NCBI GenBank assembly: GCA_965661345.1
Contig: CBFIDK010000008.1
Span: 1 to 64,000, forward strand
Source: GCA-2862585 sp965661345
Lineage (GTDB): Bacteria > Bacteroidota > Bacteroidia > Flavobacteriales > UBA7312
DNA length: 64,000 nt
Direction: 5' to 3'
Shown in pieces: positions 14,060 to 23,743 of the stretch (positions within the stretch are counted from its first letter, which is position 1; each line of letters begins with the position of its first letter). The notes beneath the pieces were generated by a model. That model was not told the origin of the DNA. It did not search any database and saw only the letters and a program-made list of their open reading frames with translations. A program made the translations under genes and the position numbers.

Positions 14060-17000
14060 TTGACTTCAAATAAAACTACCGGTAGAATCAATTTTGCTTC
14101 AATTAAAAATCAATTAGAATATCCTGATTTTTTAGATATTCAAATTGGTGCATTTAGTGATTTCTTTCAAATAGGAGCATCATCTGATAGAAGAAAAGAA
14201 GAAGGACTTTGTAGAGTTTTCAATGATCACTTTCCTATTTCCGACTCAAGAAATAATTTTGTTTTAGAATTTATAGACTACACAATTGATCCCCCAAGAT
14301 ATTCAATTGAAGAATGTATTGAAAGAGGATTAACTTATAAAGTTCCTCTAAAAGCTAAACTAAAACTGTATTGTACTGATCCCGACCATGAAGACTTCGA
14401 GACTATTGAGCAAGAAGTATTTTTAGGTTCAGTCCCTTACGTTACTCCTAAAGGATCATTTGTTATTAACGGTGCCGAGCGTGTGGTAGTTTCACAATTG
14501 CATCGTTCACCAGGTGTTTTCTTTGGACACAGTTTCCATGCTAACGGGGCTAAACTTTACTCTGCAAGAGTAATCCCATTCAAAGGTTCATGGATAGAAT
14601 TCGCGACAGACATTCACAATGTGATGTATGCGTACATTGACAGAAAGAAAAAATTACCTGTAACGACATTATTAAGATCTATCGGTTTTGAAAACGATAA
14701 GGATATTTTAGAAATATTTAATCTTGCTGATGAAGTTAGAGTTAGTAAAGCTTCTCTGAAAAGAGTAGTTGGACGAAAGCTAGCGGCAAGAATATTAAAA
14801 ACTTGGATTGAAGATTTCGTTGATGAAGATACAGGTGAAGTAGTTTCAATTGAAAGAAACGAGGTAATTGTTGATAGAGAGACAATCATTGAGAAAGAAC
14901 ACATTGATGATATCATTGATTCAGGTTCAAAAACAGTCCTATTGCATAAAGAAGATATCAGTACTTCTGAGTATGCAATTATCTACAACACATTACAAAA
15001 AGACCCTACTAACTCAGAGAAGGAAGCTGTAATTTATATCTACAGACAACTTCGTAATGCTGAGCCGCCAGATGAAGAGACAGCAAGAGGTATTATTGAT
15101 AAGTTATTTTTCTCAGATCAAAGATACAGTCTTGGTGAAGTAGGTAGATTTAGAATAAACAAAAAATTAGGTTTGAATGTTGATTCCGATATTCAAATAC
15201 TTACAAAAGAAGATATTATTTCTATCATCAAAAACTTAGTTGAGTTAGCTAACTCTAAAACTAATGTTGATGATATTGATCACTTAAGTAACAGAAGAGT
15301 TAGAACAGTAGGTGAGCAGTTATCAAATCAGTTTAGCTTAGGTCTTTCTAGAATGGCAAGAACCATTAGAGAAAGAATGAATGTTAGAGATAACGAGGTA
15401 TTTACACCAGTTGACTTGATTAATGCCAAGACACTGTCCTCTGTAATCAATTCATTCTTTGGTACTAATCAGCTATCTCAGTTTATGGATCAAACCAATC
15501 CGTTGGCAGAGGTAACTCACAAACGTAGAATGTCTGCACTTGGACCAGGTGGTCTTTCAAGAGAGAGAGCCGGCTTCGAGGTGCGAGATGTACATTACAC
15601 ACACTACGGTAGATTATGTCCAATTGAAACTCCTGAAGGGCCAAATATTGGTCTTATTTCTTCACTATGTGTTTATGCAAAAGTGAATAATCTTGGATTT
15701 ATTGAGACTCCCTACAGAAAAGTAGAAGATGGTGTTGTTAAGTTAAATGACGAGCCAATTTATCTAACTGCTGAGGAGGAAAATAATATGACAATTGCTC
15801 AGGCTAATGCACCTGTGGCTGATTCTGGTAATTTTGAAATTGATCGTGTAAAAGCACGATTTGAAGGCGATTATCCGGTAACAGAGCCACAGAATATTAG
15901 TCTAATGGACGTTGCTCCTAATCAGATTGCATCTATTGCTGCATCACTTATTCCATTTTTGGAGCACGATGATGCCAACCGTGCATTGATGGGCTCTAAC
16001 ATGATGCGTCAAGCAGTACCATTATTACAAGCTGAAGCCCCAATCGTAGGAACAGGTCTTGAGCCTCAAGTTGCTCGTGACTCTCGAGTTCTTGTAAACG
16101 CTAAAGGTAAAGGTGTCGTTGAATATGTTGATGCTAATGAAATTCACATTAGATATGATGTAACGGAAGAAGAGCGTTTACTTTCTTTCGACGATGAAGT
16201 TAAAGTATACAATTTAACAAAGTTTAAAAAGACCAACCAAAACACGTGTATTAACCTAAAACCAATCGTTGTTAAAGGCGATAAGGTTGTTAAAGGTCAA
16301 GTATTGTGTGAAGGTTATGCAACTCAAAATGGTGAATTAGCCATTGGTAGAAACTTGAAAGTGGCATTTATGCCATGGAAAGGTTACAATTTTGAGGATG
16401 CAATTGTTCTTTCTGAGCGTGTAGTTCGTGAAGATTTATTTACATCTATTCACATTGAAGAGATGCTAGTAAACGTAAGAGACACTAAGAGAGGACCAGA
16501 AGAATTGACAGCAGATATTCCTAATGTTTCTGAAGAAGCAACTAAAGATCTTGACGAAAATGGAATGATTCGAGTAGGTGCTGACATTAAAGCTGGTGAT
16601 ATTATCATTGGTAAAATCACACCGAAAGGAGAGTCTGATCCAACACCTGAAGAAAAACTTCTTAAAGCAATATTTGGTGATAAAGCTGGTGATGTTAAAG
16701 ATGCTTCTCTAAAAGCAAGACCTTCATTTAAAGGCGTTGTAATTGATAAAAAATTGTTCTCTAAGTCTATTAAAGACAAAAGAACGAGAGCAATGGATAA
16801 AGAAACAGTTGCTGAACTTGAAAAAGAATACAACAAATTATCAGCCGATTTAAAAAGTGTCCTAGTCAATAAACTCTTTACTTTATTAAGTGGAAAAACT
16901 TCTCAAGGTATTGTAAGTATATTAGGTGACGATTTAATATCAAAGGGTGTAAAATATACCCTAAAGGCATTACAATCCATTGATTATGAAACATTCAACG

Positions 17001-17875
17001 TTAGATCTTCTAAATGGGTTGTTGATAAAGATTTAAATTATAAGGTTCAAACTTTAATGAACAACTATCTATTAAAGAATAGTGAGTTGTTAAGTGAATT
17101 CCGAAGAAAGAAATTCGCTGTTACAGTTGGAGATGAATTACCAGCAGGTGTACTTAAACTAGCAAAAGTATATGTTGCCAAAAAACGTAAAGTTCAAGTT
17201 GGTGATAAATTAGCTGGTAGACACGGTAACAAAGGTATCGTAGCTAAAATTGTACGTGATGAAGACATGCCGTTCTTAGAAGATGGTTCAACCGTTGATA
17301 TTGTACTTAATCCATTAGGTGTACCTTCACGTATGAACCTTGGTCAGATTTACGAGACGGTACTTGGATGGGCTGGACAAAAATTGGATAGAAAATACTT
17401 CACTCCTGTATTTGATGGCGCATCAATTGATGACATTAATAAAGAAACAGACCAAGCAGGTTTACCAAGATATGGACAAACTTATCTTTACGATGGTGGA
17501 ACTGGTGAGCGATTTGATCAACCAGCAACAGTTGGTATCATTTACATGCTTAAATTAGGCCATATGGTTGATGATAAGATGCATGCTCGTTCTATTGGAC
17601 CATACTCATTGATTACGCAGCAACCATTAGGAGGTAAAGCTCAGTTTGGTGGTCAAAGACTTGGAGAGATGGAAGTTTGGGCACTTGAAGGATATGGAGC
17701 ATCTAATATTCTACAAGAAATGCTAACTGTAAAATCAGATGATGTTGTTGGACGAGCAAAAGCTTATGAAGCTATTGTAAAAGGTAGTCCAATGCCAACT
17801 CCTGGTATTCCTGAATCATTTAACGTACTAATGCATGAGCTATTAGGTCTTGGACTTAAAGTAACTCTAGACTAA
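14060..17875 (+). CDS. rpoB: DNA-directed RNA polymerase subunit beta
   Basis: 1271 residues if translation begins at the TTG at 14060, giving 'MTSNKTTGRINFASIKNQLE', which aligns with the usual Bacteroidota N-terminus. There is no ATG nearby; the longest open frame begins at another TTG (14015) only 4 nt after the intergenic hairpin and would add 15 atypical residues. Seen: the rifampicin-pocket segment 'FFGTNQLSQFMDQTNPLAEV' and 'KRRMSALGPGG', with the wild-type Asp, His and Ser expected in sensitive enzymes; 'CPIETPEGPNIGLI'; 'GRHGNKGI'; and the C-terminal 'MTVKSDDVVGR'-type region. It forms the catalytic core with RpoC, whose gene begins 34 nt downstream. Confidence 0.95.
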   Translation: MTSNKTTGRINFASIKNQLEYPDFLDIQIGAFSDFFQIGASSDRRKEEGLCRVFNDHFPISDSRNNFVLEFIDYTIDPPRYSIEECIERGLTYKVPLKAKLKLYCTDPDHEDFETIEQEVFLGSVPYVTPKGSFVINGAERVVVSQLHRSPGVFFGHSFHANGAKLYSARVIPFKGSWIEFATDIHNVMYAYIDRKKKLPVTTLLRSIGFENDKDILEIFNLADEVRVSKASLKRVVGRKLAARILKTWIEDFVDEDTGEVVSIERNEVIVDRETIIEKEHIDDIIDSGSKTVLLHKEDISTSEYAIIYNTLQKDPTNSEKEAVIYIYRQLRNAEPPDEETARGIIDKLFFSDQRYSLGEVGRFRINKKLGLNVDSDIQILTKEDIISIIKNLVELANSKTNVDDIDHLSNRRVRTVGEQLSNQFSLGLSRMARTIRERMNVRDNEVFTPVDLINAKTLSSVINSFFGTNQLSQFMDQTNPLAEVTHKRRMSALGPGGLSRERAGFEVRDVHYTHYGRLCPIETPEGPNIGLISSLCVYAKVNNLGFIETPYRKVEDGVVKLNDEPIYLTAEEENNMTIAQANAPVADSGNFEIDRVKARFEGDYPVTEPQNISLMDVAPNQIASIAASLIPFLEHDDANRALMGSNMMRQAVPLLQAEAPIVGTGLEPQVARDSRVLVNAKGKGVVEYVDANEIHIRYDVTEEERLLSFDDEVKVYNLTKFKKTNQNTCINLKPIVVKGDKVVKGQVLCEGYATQNGELAIGRNLKVAFMPWKGYNFEDAIVLSERVVREDLFTSIHIEEMLVNVRDTKRGPEELTADIPNVSEEATKDLDENGMIRVGADIKAGDIIIGKITPKGESDPTPEEKLLKAIFGDKAGDVKDASLKARPSFKGVVIDKKLFSKSIKDKRTRAMDKETVAELEKEYNKLSADLKSVLVNKLFTLLSGKTSQGIVSILGDDLISKGVKYTLKALQSIDYETFNVRSSKWVVDKDLNYKVQTLMNNYLLKNSELLSEFRRKKFAVTVGDELPAGVLKLAKVYVAKKRKVQVGDKLAGRHGNKGIVAKIVRDEDMPFLEDGSTVDIVLNPLGVPSRMNLGQIYETVLGWAGQKLDRKYFTPVFDGASIDDINKETDQAGLPRYGQTYLYDGGTGERFDQPATVGIIYMLKLGHMVDDKMHARSIGPYSLITQQPLGGKAQFGGQRLGEMEVWALEGYGASNILQEMLTVKSDDVVGRAKAYEAIVKGSPMPTPGIPESFNVLMHELLGLGLKVTLD

Positions 17876-17909
17876 TTAATATAATTCTTAATAATCTACA
17901 CATATAGAT

Positions 17910-20900
17910 ATGGCAATAAGAAAAGGTAAAAAAGAAGTTAATATAAGTTTTAATAACATTACAATTAGTCTTGCATCACCCGAAGACATCCTATCGAAGT
18001 CGAGTGGTGAGGTTACAAAACCAGAGACAATTAACTACAGAACGTATAAGCCAGAAAGAGACGGTTTATTCTGTGAAAGAATTTTTGGACCTACAAAAGA
18101 CTTTGAGTGTCATTGTGGAAAATATAAAAGAATTCGATACAGAGGAATCGTTTGTGACCGTTGTGGTGTTGAAGTAACTGAGAAAAAAGTTAGAAGAGAG
18201 AGAACAGGACACATCCAGTTGGTAGTTCCTGTTGCTCACATTTGGTACTCCAAATCAAATCCTAATAAAATCGGTTATTTACTTGGTTTACCTAGTAAGA
18301 AACTTGATATGATTATATACTACGAAAGGTATGTAGTTATACAAGCAGGTTTAGCCAAAAATGCTGAAGGTGAGCCATTAAACTACATGGACTTCTTGAC
18401 GGAAGACGAATACTTAGATGCATTAGAGCAATTGCCACCTGAGAACCGATATTTAGATGATGAAGACCCAAATAAATTCATTGCTAAAATGGGTGCTGAA
18501 GCTTTAGTAGAGTTATTACGTCGATTAGATTTAGATGAGTTATCATATGATTTAAGACACAAAGCGAATACAGAAACTTCTCAGCAGAGAAAAGCTGAAG
18601 CTTTAAAAAGATTACAAGTAATAGAATCTTTCAGAGATGCAAATTCTCGTATAGAGAACAAACCAGAGTGGATGATTGTAAAGGTTATTCCTGTTATACC
18701 ACCTGAGTTAAGACCATTAGTTCCACTTGATGGTGGTCGTTTTGCTACTTCTGATTTAAATGATTTATACAGAAGAGTTATAATCAGAAATAACAGATTA
18801 AAGCGATTAATTGAAATTAAAGCCCCAGAAGTAATTCTTAGAAATGAAAAGAGGATGCTTCAGGAGTCTGTTGATTCATTATTTGACAATTCAAGAAAGT
18901 CAAGTGCTGTTAAAACAGAATCTAATCGGGCATTAAAATCCTTATCTGATAGTCTTAAAGGAAAACAAGGACGTTTTCGTCAGAATCTATTAGGTAAGCG
19001 TGTTGATTATTCTGCTCGTTCGGTAATTGTTGTCGGACCAGAATTAAAGATGCATGAATGTGGTTTACCAAAAAATATGGCTGCCGAATTATTCAAGCCT
19101 TTCATCATTCGTAAAATGATTGACAGAGGTATTGTTAAGACGGTAAAATCTGCTAAAAAAATTATTGATAAAAGAGAGCCAGTAGTTTGGGATATTCTTG
19201 AAAACGTAATGAAAGGACATCCAGTTCTTTTGAACCGTGCCCCAACTCTTCACAGATTAGGTATACAGGCCTTCCAGCCAGTAATGATTGAAGGAAAAGC
19301 CATTCGTTTACACCCATTAGTATGTACGGCTTTTAATGCCGATTTCGATGGTGACCAGATGGCTGTACACCTTCCATTAGGAGAAGCAGCAGTATTAGAA
19401 GCACAATTACTAATGCTAGCATCTCATAACATTCTTAACCCTGCAAATGGAGCGCCAGTAACAGTTCCATCTCAAGACATGGTATTAGGATTATACTACA
19501 TGACTAAGTCATTGAAGGGTGCAAAAGGTGAAGGTTTATCATTCTACTCAGAAGAAGAAGTTAAGATTGCTTTTAATGAGTCTATTGTTGACTTACATGC
19601 AATCATTAAGGTTAGAGCTTCAGTCAAAGAAGGTGATGAGCTAACTACTAAACTTATTGAAACAACAGTTGGTAGAGTATTATTTAATGAACACGTACCT
19701 TCTGAGGTCGGTTTTATTGATCAAATACTAACCAAGAAAGCATTAAGAGACATCATTGGTGATGTTTTAAGTGTTTCTGGAATTGCTAAAACAGCTGAAT
19801 TCCTTGATGCTATTAAAGGTATTGGTTATCACTTTGCATTCAAAGGTGGATTATCATTTAACTTGGGTGATGTAATTGTCCCTGAAGAAAAAGATACCAT
19901 GATAACTGAAGCTTATAACCAAGTTGATGAAGTTACATCTAACTATAACATGGGATTCATTACAAATAATGAAAGATACAACCAGGTTATTGATATTTGG
20001 TCAAATACCAATGCGCACTTAACAGAAAAAGTGATGAAACAGTTAAGTTCTGATAAAGATGGATTTAACTCTGTTTACATGATGCTTGACTCTGGTGCAA
20101 GGGGTTCTAAAGAACAAATCAAGCAGTTAGGTGGTATGAGAGGTCTTATGGCTAAGCCACAAAAGTCTGGTGATAAGAGTGGTGCAGCGATTATTGAAAA
20201 CCCAATTATTGCAAACTTTAAAGAAGGTCTTTCAATTCTTGAGTACTTTATTTCTACTCACGGTGCTCGTAAAGGTCTTGCCGATACAGCTCTTAAAACA
20301 GCAGATGCAGGTTACCTGACTCGTCGTTTGGTAGATGCTTCTCAAGATGTAGTTGTTAAGATCGAAGATTGCGGTACTCTTAGAGGATTAGAGCTTTCAG
20401 CGTACAAGAAAAACGATGAAATCGTAGAATCTTTAAAAGATAGAATTGTTGGACGTGTTTCTTTACACAATGTATATGACAATGATGGAAACGTTATAGT
20501 AGCGTCTAATGAGATGATTGTTGAAAAAACTGCTCAAGCAATTGAAGATGCACATGTTGAATCTGTTGAGGTGCGTTCAGTACTAACTTGTGAAGCTAAG
20601 AAAGGTGTTTGTGCAAAATGTTATGGTAGAAACCTATCAACAAGCAACATGGCAGTTTCAGGTGATACAGTAGGTGTTGTAGCCGCTCAGTCGATTGGTG
20701 AACCAGGTACTCAGCTTACACTTAGAACTTTCCACTTTGGAGGTACAGCTTCTAAAATAGCATCTGAGTCTAGTATTGTTACCAAGTACGATGGTAAGTT
20801 AGAAATTGATGACTTAAAAACCATTGAAACGGTTAACGAAGATGGTGAAAAGGTACAAATGGTTATCAGTAGAACCTCTGAAGTAAGAATTATTGATGAG

Positions 20901-22205
20901 AACTTAGGTATAGTTTTATCTTCAAGCAACATTCCTTACGGTTCTAACCTTTACGTTCAACCAGGTAAAAAAGTTAAGAAAGGAACCAAGATTTGTGATT
21001 GGGATCCGTACAATGCGATTATCGTTTCTGAATTTGAAGGAAAAGTTGTTTTCAAAGATATCATTGAAGGTCTTTCATTCCGAGTTGAATCGGATGAGCA
21101 AACAGGCTTTGAAGAAAAAGTAATGATTGAAAGAAAAGATAAAACGCTTAACCCTACAATTAGTATTGTAAATAAGAAAGATGAACAATCACGTTCATAC
21201 AGTATGCCGGTTAAAGCTCACTTATCTGTAAATGACTCACAGACTATTAAGCCAGGTCAAATTATCGCTAAAATACCAAGACTAGCTTCTTCATTAGGTG
21301 ATATTACGGGTGGTTTACCTCGTGTAACAGAGTTATTTGAAGCACGTAACCCATCTAACCCTGCAGTGGTAACTGAAATTGATGGTATTGTATCTTTTGG
21401 TCCAAAAATCAAAAGAGGTAATAAAGAAGTAATCATTACTTCTAAAACTGGTGAAGTTTCTAAATATCTAATTCCATTGTCAAAACACATTTTAGTTCAG
21501 GAAAATGATTTTGTGAAATCAGGTATGCCATTATGTGATGGTGCTATTACGCCATCTGATATTCTACGAATTAAAGGACCTACTGCAGTTCAAGAATATA
21601 TTGTTAATGAAATTCAAGAAGTATATAGACTTCAGGGAATGAAAATTAACGATAAACACTTTGAAGTTGTTGTAAGACAAATGATGAGAAAAATGTCAAT
21701 TGTTGATGCAGGTGATACTAGATTCTTAGATGGTCAGACCGTCACTAAACTAGAATTCCTTGAAGAAAACGATAGAATCTTTGGAATGAAAGTTGTAGAA
21801 GAAACTGGTGACTCTCAAATTCTTAAATCAGGTCAAATTATTTCTGCTAGAAAATTAAGAGAAGAAAACTCAAGATTAAGGCGTAAAGATTTGAAAACTG
21901 TTGAGGTTAGAGATGCAGTACCTGCAACTAGCGAACAAAAGATTCAGGGAATTACTCGTGCTGCATTACAAACCAACAGTTGGGTTTCTGCGGCATCCTT
22001 CCAGGAAACTACTAAAGTATTGAATGCTGCTGCAATTAACGGTAAGCGCGATACCTTAGAAGGATTGAAAGAAAATGTTATTGTAGGACATAAGATTCCT
22101 GCTGGAACGGGTCTTCGTGTTTTTGATGATATCGTCGTTGGTTCTCAAGAAGAATTTGACGGATTGATGTCAGCTAAAGAAGAGGAAGAAAAAGCTAACG
22201 CATAG
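17910..22205 (+). CDS. rpoC: DNA-directed RNA polymerase subunit beta'
   Basis: 1431 residues. Seen: the N-terminal zinc site in 'CHCGKYKRIRYRGIVCDRCG' (residues about 68-87), the catalytic Mg2+ loop 'NADFDGDQ' near residue 476, the bridge-helix/trigger-loop region with 'LADTALKTADAGYLTRRLVD', and the second zinc site 'CEAKKGVCAKCYGR'. It is the largest core subunit and provides the active-site Asp triad. The ATG at 17910 lies 34 nt after rpoB. It is followed 12 nt later by a DUF3467 gene, a typical Bacteroidota arrangement, and then by a strong terminator. Confidence 0.98.
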   Translation: MAIRKGKKEVNISFNNITISLASPEDILSKSSGEVTKPETINYRTYKPERDGLFCERIFGPTKDFECHCGKYKRIRYRGIVCDRCGVEVTEKKVRRERTGHIQLVVPVAHIWYSKSNPNKIGYLLGLPSKKLDMIIYYERYVVIQAGLAKNAEGEPLNYMDFLTEDEYLDALEQLPPENRYLDDEDPNKFIAKMGAEALVELLRRLDLDELSYDLRHKANTETSQQRKAEALKRLQVIESFRDANSRIENKPEWMIVKVIPVIPPELRPLVPLDGGRFATSDLNDLYRRVIIRNNRLKRLIEIKAPEVILRNEKRMLQESVDSLFDNSRKSSAVKTESNRALKSLSDSLKGKQGRFRQNLLGKRVDYSARSVIVVGPELKMHECGLPKNMAAELFKPFIIRKMIDRGIVKTVKSAKKIIDKREPVVWDILENVMKGHPVLLNRAPTLHRLGIQAFQPVMIEGKAIRLHPLVCTAFNADFDGDQMAVHLPLGEAAVLEAQLLMLASHNILNPANGAPVTVPSQDMVLGLYYMTKSLKGAKGEGLSFYSEEEVKIAFNESIVDLHAIIKVRASVKEGDELTTKLIETTVGRVLFNEHVPSEVGFIDQILTKKALRDIIGDVLSVSGIAKTAEFLDAIKGIGYHFAFKGGLSFNLGDVIVPEEKDTMITEAYNQVDEVTSNYNMGFITNNERYNQVIDIWSNTNAHLTEKVMKQLSSDKDGFNSVYMMLDSGARGSKEQIKQLGGMRGLMAKPQKSGDKSGAAIIENPIIANFKEGLSILEYFISTHGARKGLADTALKTADAGYLTRRLVDASQDVVVKIEDCGTLRGLELSAYKKNDEIVESLKDRIVGRVSLHNVYDNDGNVIVASNEMIVEKTAQAIEDAHVESVEVRSVLTCEAKKGVCAKCYGRNLSTSNMAVSGDTVGVVAAQSIGEPGTQLTLRTFHFGGTASKIASESSIVTKYDGKLEIDDLKTIETVNEDGEKVQMVISRTSEVRIIDENLGIVLSSSNIPYGSNLYVQPGKKVKKGTKICDWDPYNAIIVSEFEGKVVFKDIIEGLSFRVESDEQTGFEEKVMIERKDKTLNPTISIVNKKDEQSRSYSMPVKAHLSVNDSQTIKPGQIIAKIPRLASSLGDITGGLPRVTELFEARNPSNPAVVTEIDGIVSFGPKIKRGNKEVIITSKTGEVSKYLIPLSKHILVQENDFVKSGMPLCDGAITPSDILRIKGPTAVQEYIVNEIQEVYRLQGMKINDKHFEVVVRQMMRKMSIVDAGDTRFLDGQTVTKLEFLEENDRIFGMKVVEETGDSQILKSGQIISARKLREENSRLRRKDLKTVEVRDAVPATSEQKIQGITRAALQTNSWVSAASFQETTKVLNAAAINGKRDTLEGLKENVIVGHKIPAGTGLRVFDDIVVGSQEEFDGLMSAKEEEEKANA

Positions 22206-22217
22206 TAAATTTTAATC

Positions 22218-22529
22218 ATGTCAGAAGATAAAAAGAAAGGTTTAAATATAGAATTGACAGAAGAGATTGCCGAAGGTACATACAGTAACTTGGCTATCAT
22301 TAATCATTCGCCTTCTGAATTTGTTCTTGACTTCATTAAGATTATGCCAGGTGTTCCAAAGGCAAAGGTTAAGTCCCGTATTTTATTAACACCACAACAT
22401 GCTAAGCGACTTTTAAAAGCGTTGAGTGATAACATTTCAAAGTATGAGTCTCAGCATGGTGAAATTAAAAACATGGAAACCTTAAATAATATTCCTTTAA
22501 CCTTTAGCGGTCCGACTGCTGAAGCATAA
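22218..22529 (+). CDS. DUF3467 family protein
   Basis: 103 residues with the DUF3467 pattern: 'GTYSNLAIINHSPSEFVLDF' followed by 'IMPGVPKAKVKSRILLTPQH' and 'KRLLKALSDNISKYE'. The family is small, cytoplasmic and without a known function. Its place directly downstream of rpoC, 12 nt from the stop and before the operon terminator, is conserved in Bacteroidota and suggests a link to RNA polymerase or to expression level. That link is an inference from position only. Confidence 0.88.
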   Translation: MSEDKKKGLNIELTEEIAEGTYSNLAIINHSPSEFVLDFIKIMPGVPKAKVKSRILLTPQHAKRLLKALSDNISKYESQHGEIKNMETLNNIPLTFSGPTAEA

Positions 22530-22550
22530 GAAGTATTACTTCTATAAAAT

Positions 22551-22580
22551 AAAAAAGACCACAATTTGTGGTCTTTTTTT
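22551..22580. terminator. bidirectional intrinsic terminator after the rpoBC operon
   Basis: GACCACA (22557-22563) pairs with TGTGGTC (22567-22573) around the loop ATT. It is flanked by AAAAAA before and a T tract after, so the signal works for the rpoC-DUF3467 transcript on the plus strand and for the desaturase transcript on the minus strand. Confidence 0.85.
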
Positions 22581-22602
22581 TATGCTTATATTTTATTAAT
22601 TG

Positions 22603-23679
22603 TTAAGCTTTCCCTAAAGATTTTAGCATTTTAGTATGCTCTGCTAATGCAGAAAAGTAATTTTTCTGAGTGTAGTAGGGTAAGTTATATTTTTCAGCTT
22701 TCTTCTTTACAATGTGCGAAATGTCTTTGTAATGCACGTGGCAAATGTTAGGGAATAGGTGGTGTTCTACCTGAAAGTTTAGCCCACCAACAAACCAAGA
22801 GAATAATTTGCTTTTTGGCGCATAATTTGAAGTAGTTTGTAATTGATGAATCGCCCAATTATTTTCTACTGTTCCGTTTTCGTTTGCCTGTGGATGATCG
22901 CATTCAGGCATCACATGTGCTGTTTGGAAAATGGTAGCTAATATGAAGCCAGCTACAAAGTGTAAAGACATGAAACATACCAGCCAAAATATAAATGAGA
23001 TATTTCCAAAAAAGTATGGTATAGCAAACATGTATCCGTAGTAAACTATTTTCCAAATTACCATTTCAAGCATTAAACCATTATATTCTTTTTTATTTAT
23101 TACGCCATCTTTTTTGAAGTCATTCAGTTGCTTAAACTCTTTATCGGTTGCCCACGAAAAAGTCATTAACCCATAAAGTAACCAAGCGTAAAGGTGTTGA
23201 ATTTTATGTATACTCTTTAATGGAGCATCAGGGGAAAACCTCAATAGACCCATTGGGCTTACATCTGGGTCCATATCGTGAATATTTGTATAGGTATGGT
23301 GTAGCCTATTATGCTGAATCTTCCAGTTTTTTGCGCTACCTCCTAAAAAGTTTAGTGATAAACCTAATAACTTATTGACCAATTTATTTTTAGAATAAGC
23401 ACCGTGATTTGCATCATGCATAACGGAAAGACCTATTCCTGCCATTCCTACACCCATCAATATCCAAAGCATCCAATATAACCATGGATTACTTACAACT
23501 CCAGAAACAGCAAAGCCATAAGGAATGTAGTACAGTGAAAACATAAAAATTGTTTTAAATACCATATTAGCATTCCCGAATCTTGATATTTTATTTTTTT
23601 TGAAATAGTCATCAATAGAAGATCTTAGTTCTTTGATGAATTCGCTTGAATGATTTTTATCAAATTTAATAGTTTTCAT
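22603..23679 (-). CDS. membrane fatty acid desaturase
   Basis: 358 residues with the three histidine boxes of acyl-lipid or acyl-CoA desaturases: HDANH at 88-92, HNRLHH at 123-128 and QVEHH at 303-307. These ligate the di-iron centre. The Q in the last box is the mark of 'front-end' type desaturases (delta-6-like and linoleoyl-CoA desaturase family). Hydrophobic pairs at about 40-85 and 205-250 give the usual four membrane helices. It inserts a double bond into fatty acids, probably for membrane fluidity in cold water (inference). Its own promoter element lies just upstream, and it shares the terminator with the rpoC operon. Confidence 0.9.
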   Translation of the reverse strand: MKTIKFDKNHSSEFIKELRSSIDDYFKKNKISRFGNANMVFKTIFMFSLYYIPYGFAVSGVVSNPWLYWMLWILMGVGMAGIGLSVMHDANHGAYSKNKLVNKLLGLSLNFLGGSAKNWKIQHNRLHHTYTNIHDMDPDVSPMGLLRFSPDAPLKSIHKIQHLYAWLLYGLMTFSWATDKEFKQLNDFKKDGVINKKEYNGLMLEMVIWKIVYYGYMFAIPYFFGNISFIFWLVCFMSLHFVAGFILATIFQTAHVMPECDHPQANENGTVENNWAIHQLQTTSNYAPKSKLFSWFVGGLNFQVEHHLFPNICHVHYKDISHIVKKKAEKYNLPYYTQKNYFSALAEHTKMLKSLGKA

Positions 23680-23701
23680 AAATGTTATTAGTGTGTTAAA
23701 A

Positions 23702-23709
23702 CAAAGATA
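23702..23709 (-). promoter_or_regulatory. -7 promoter element of the desaturase gene
   Basis: On the minus strand the sequence reads TATCTTTG, matching TAnnTTTG, and lies 22 nt before the desaturase ATG. A clear TTG box at the expected upstream distance was not seen, so only the -7 element is supported. Confidence 0.5.
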
Positions 23710-23743
23710 CTTAATAAAGTGTGAACGACAGGTATGAATTAGA

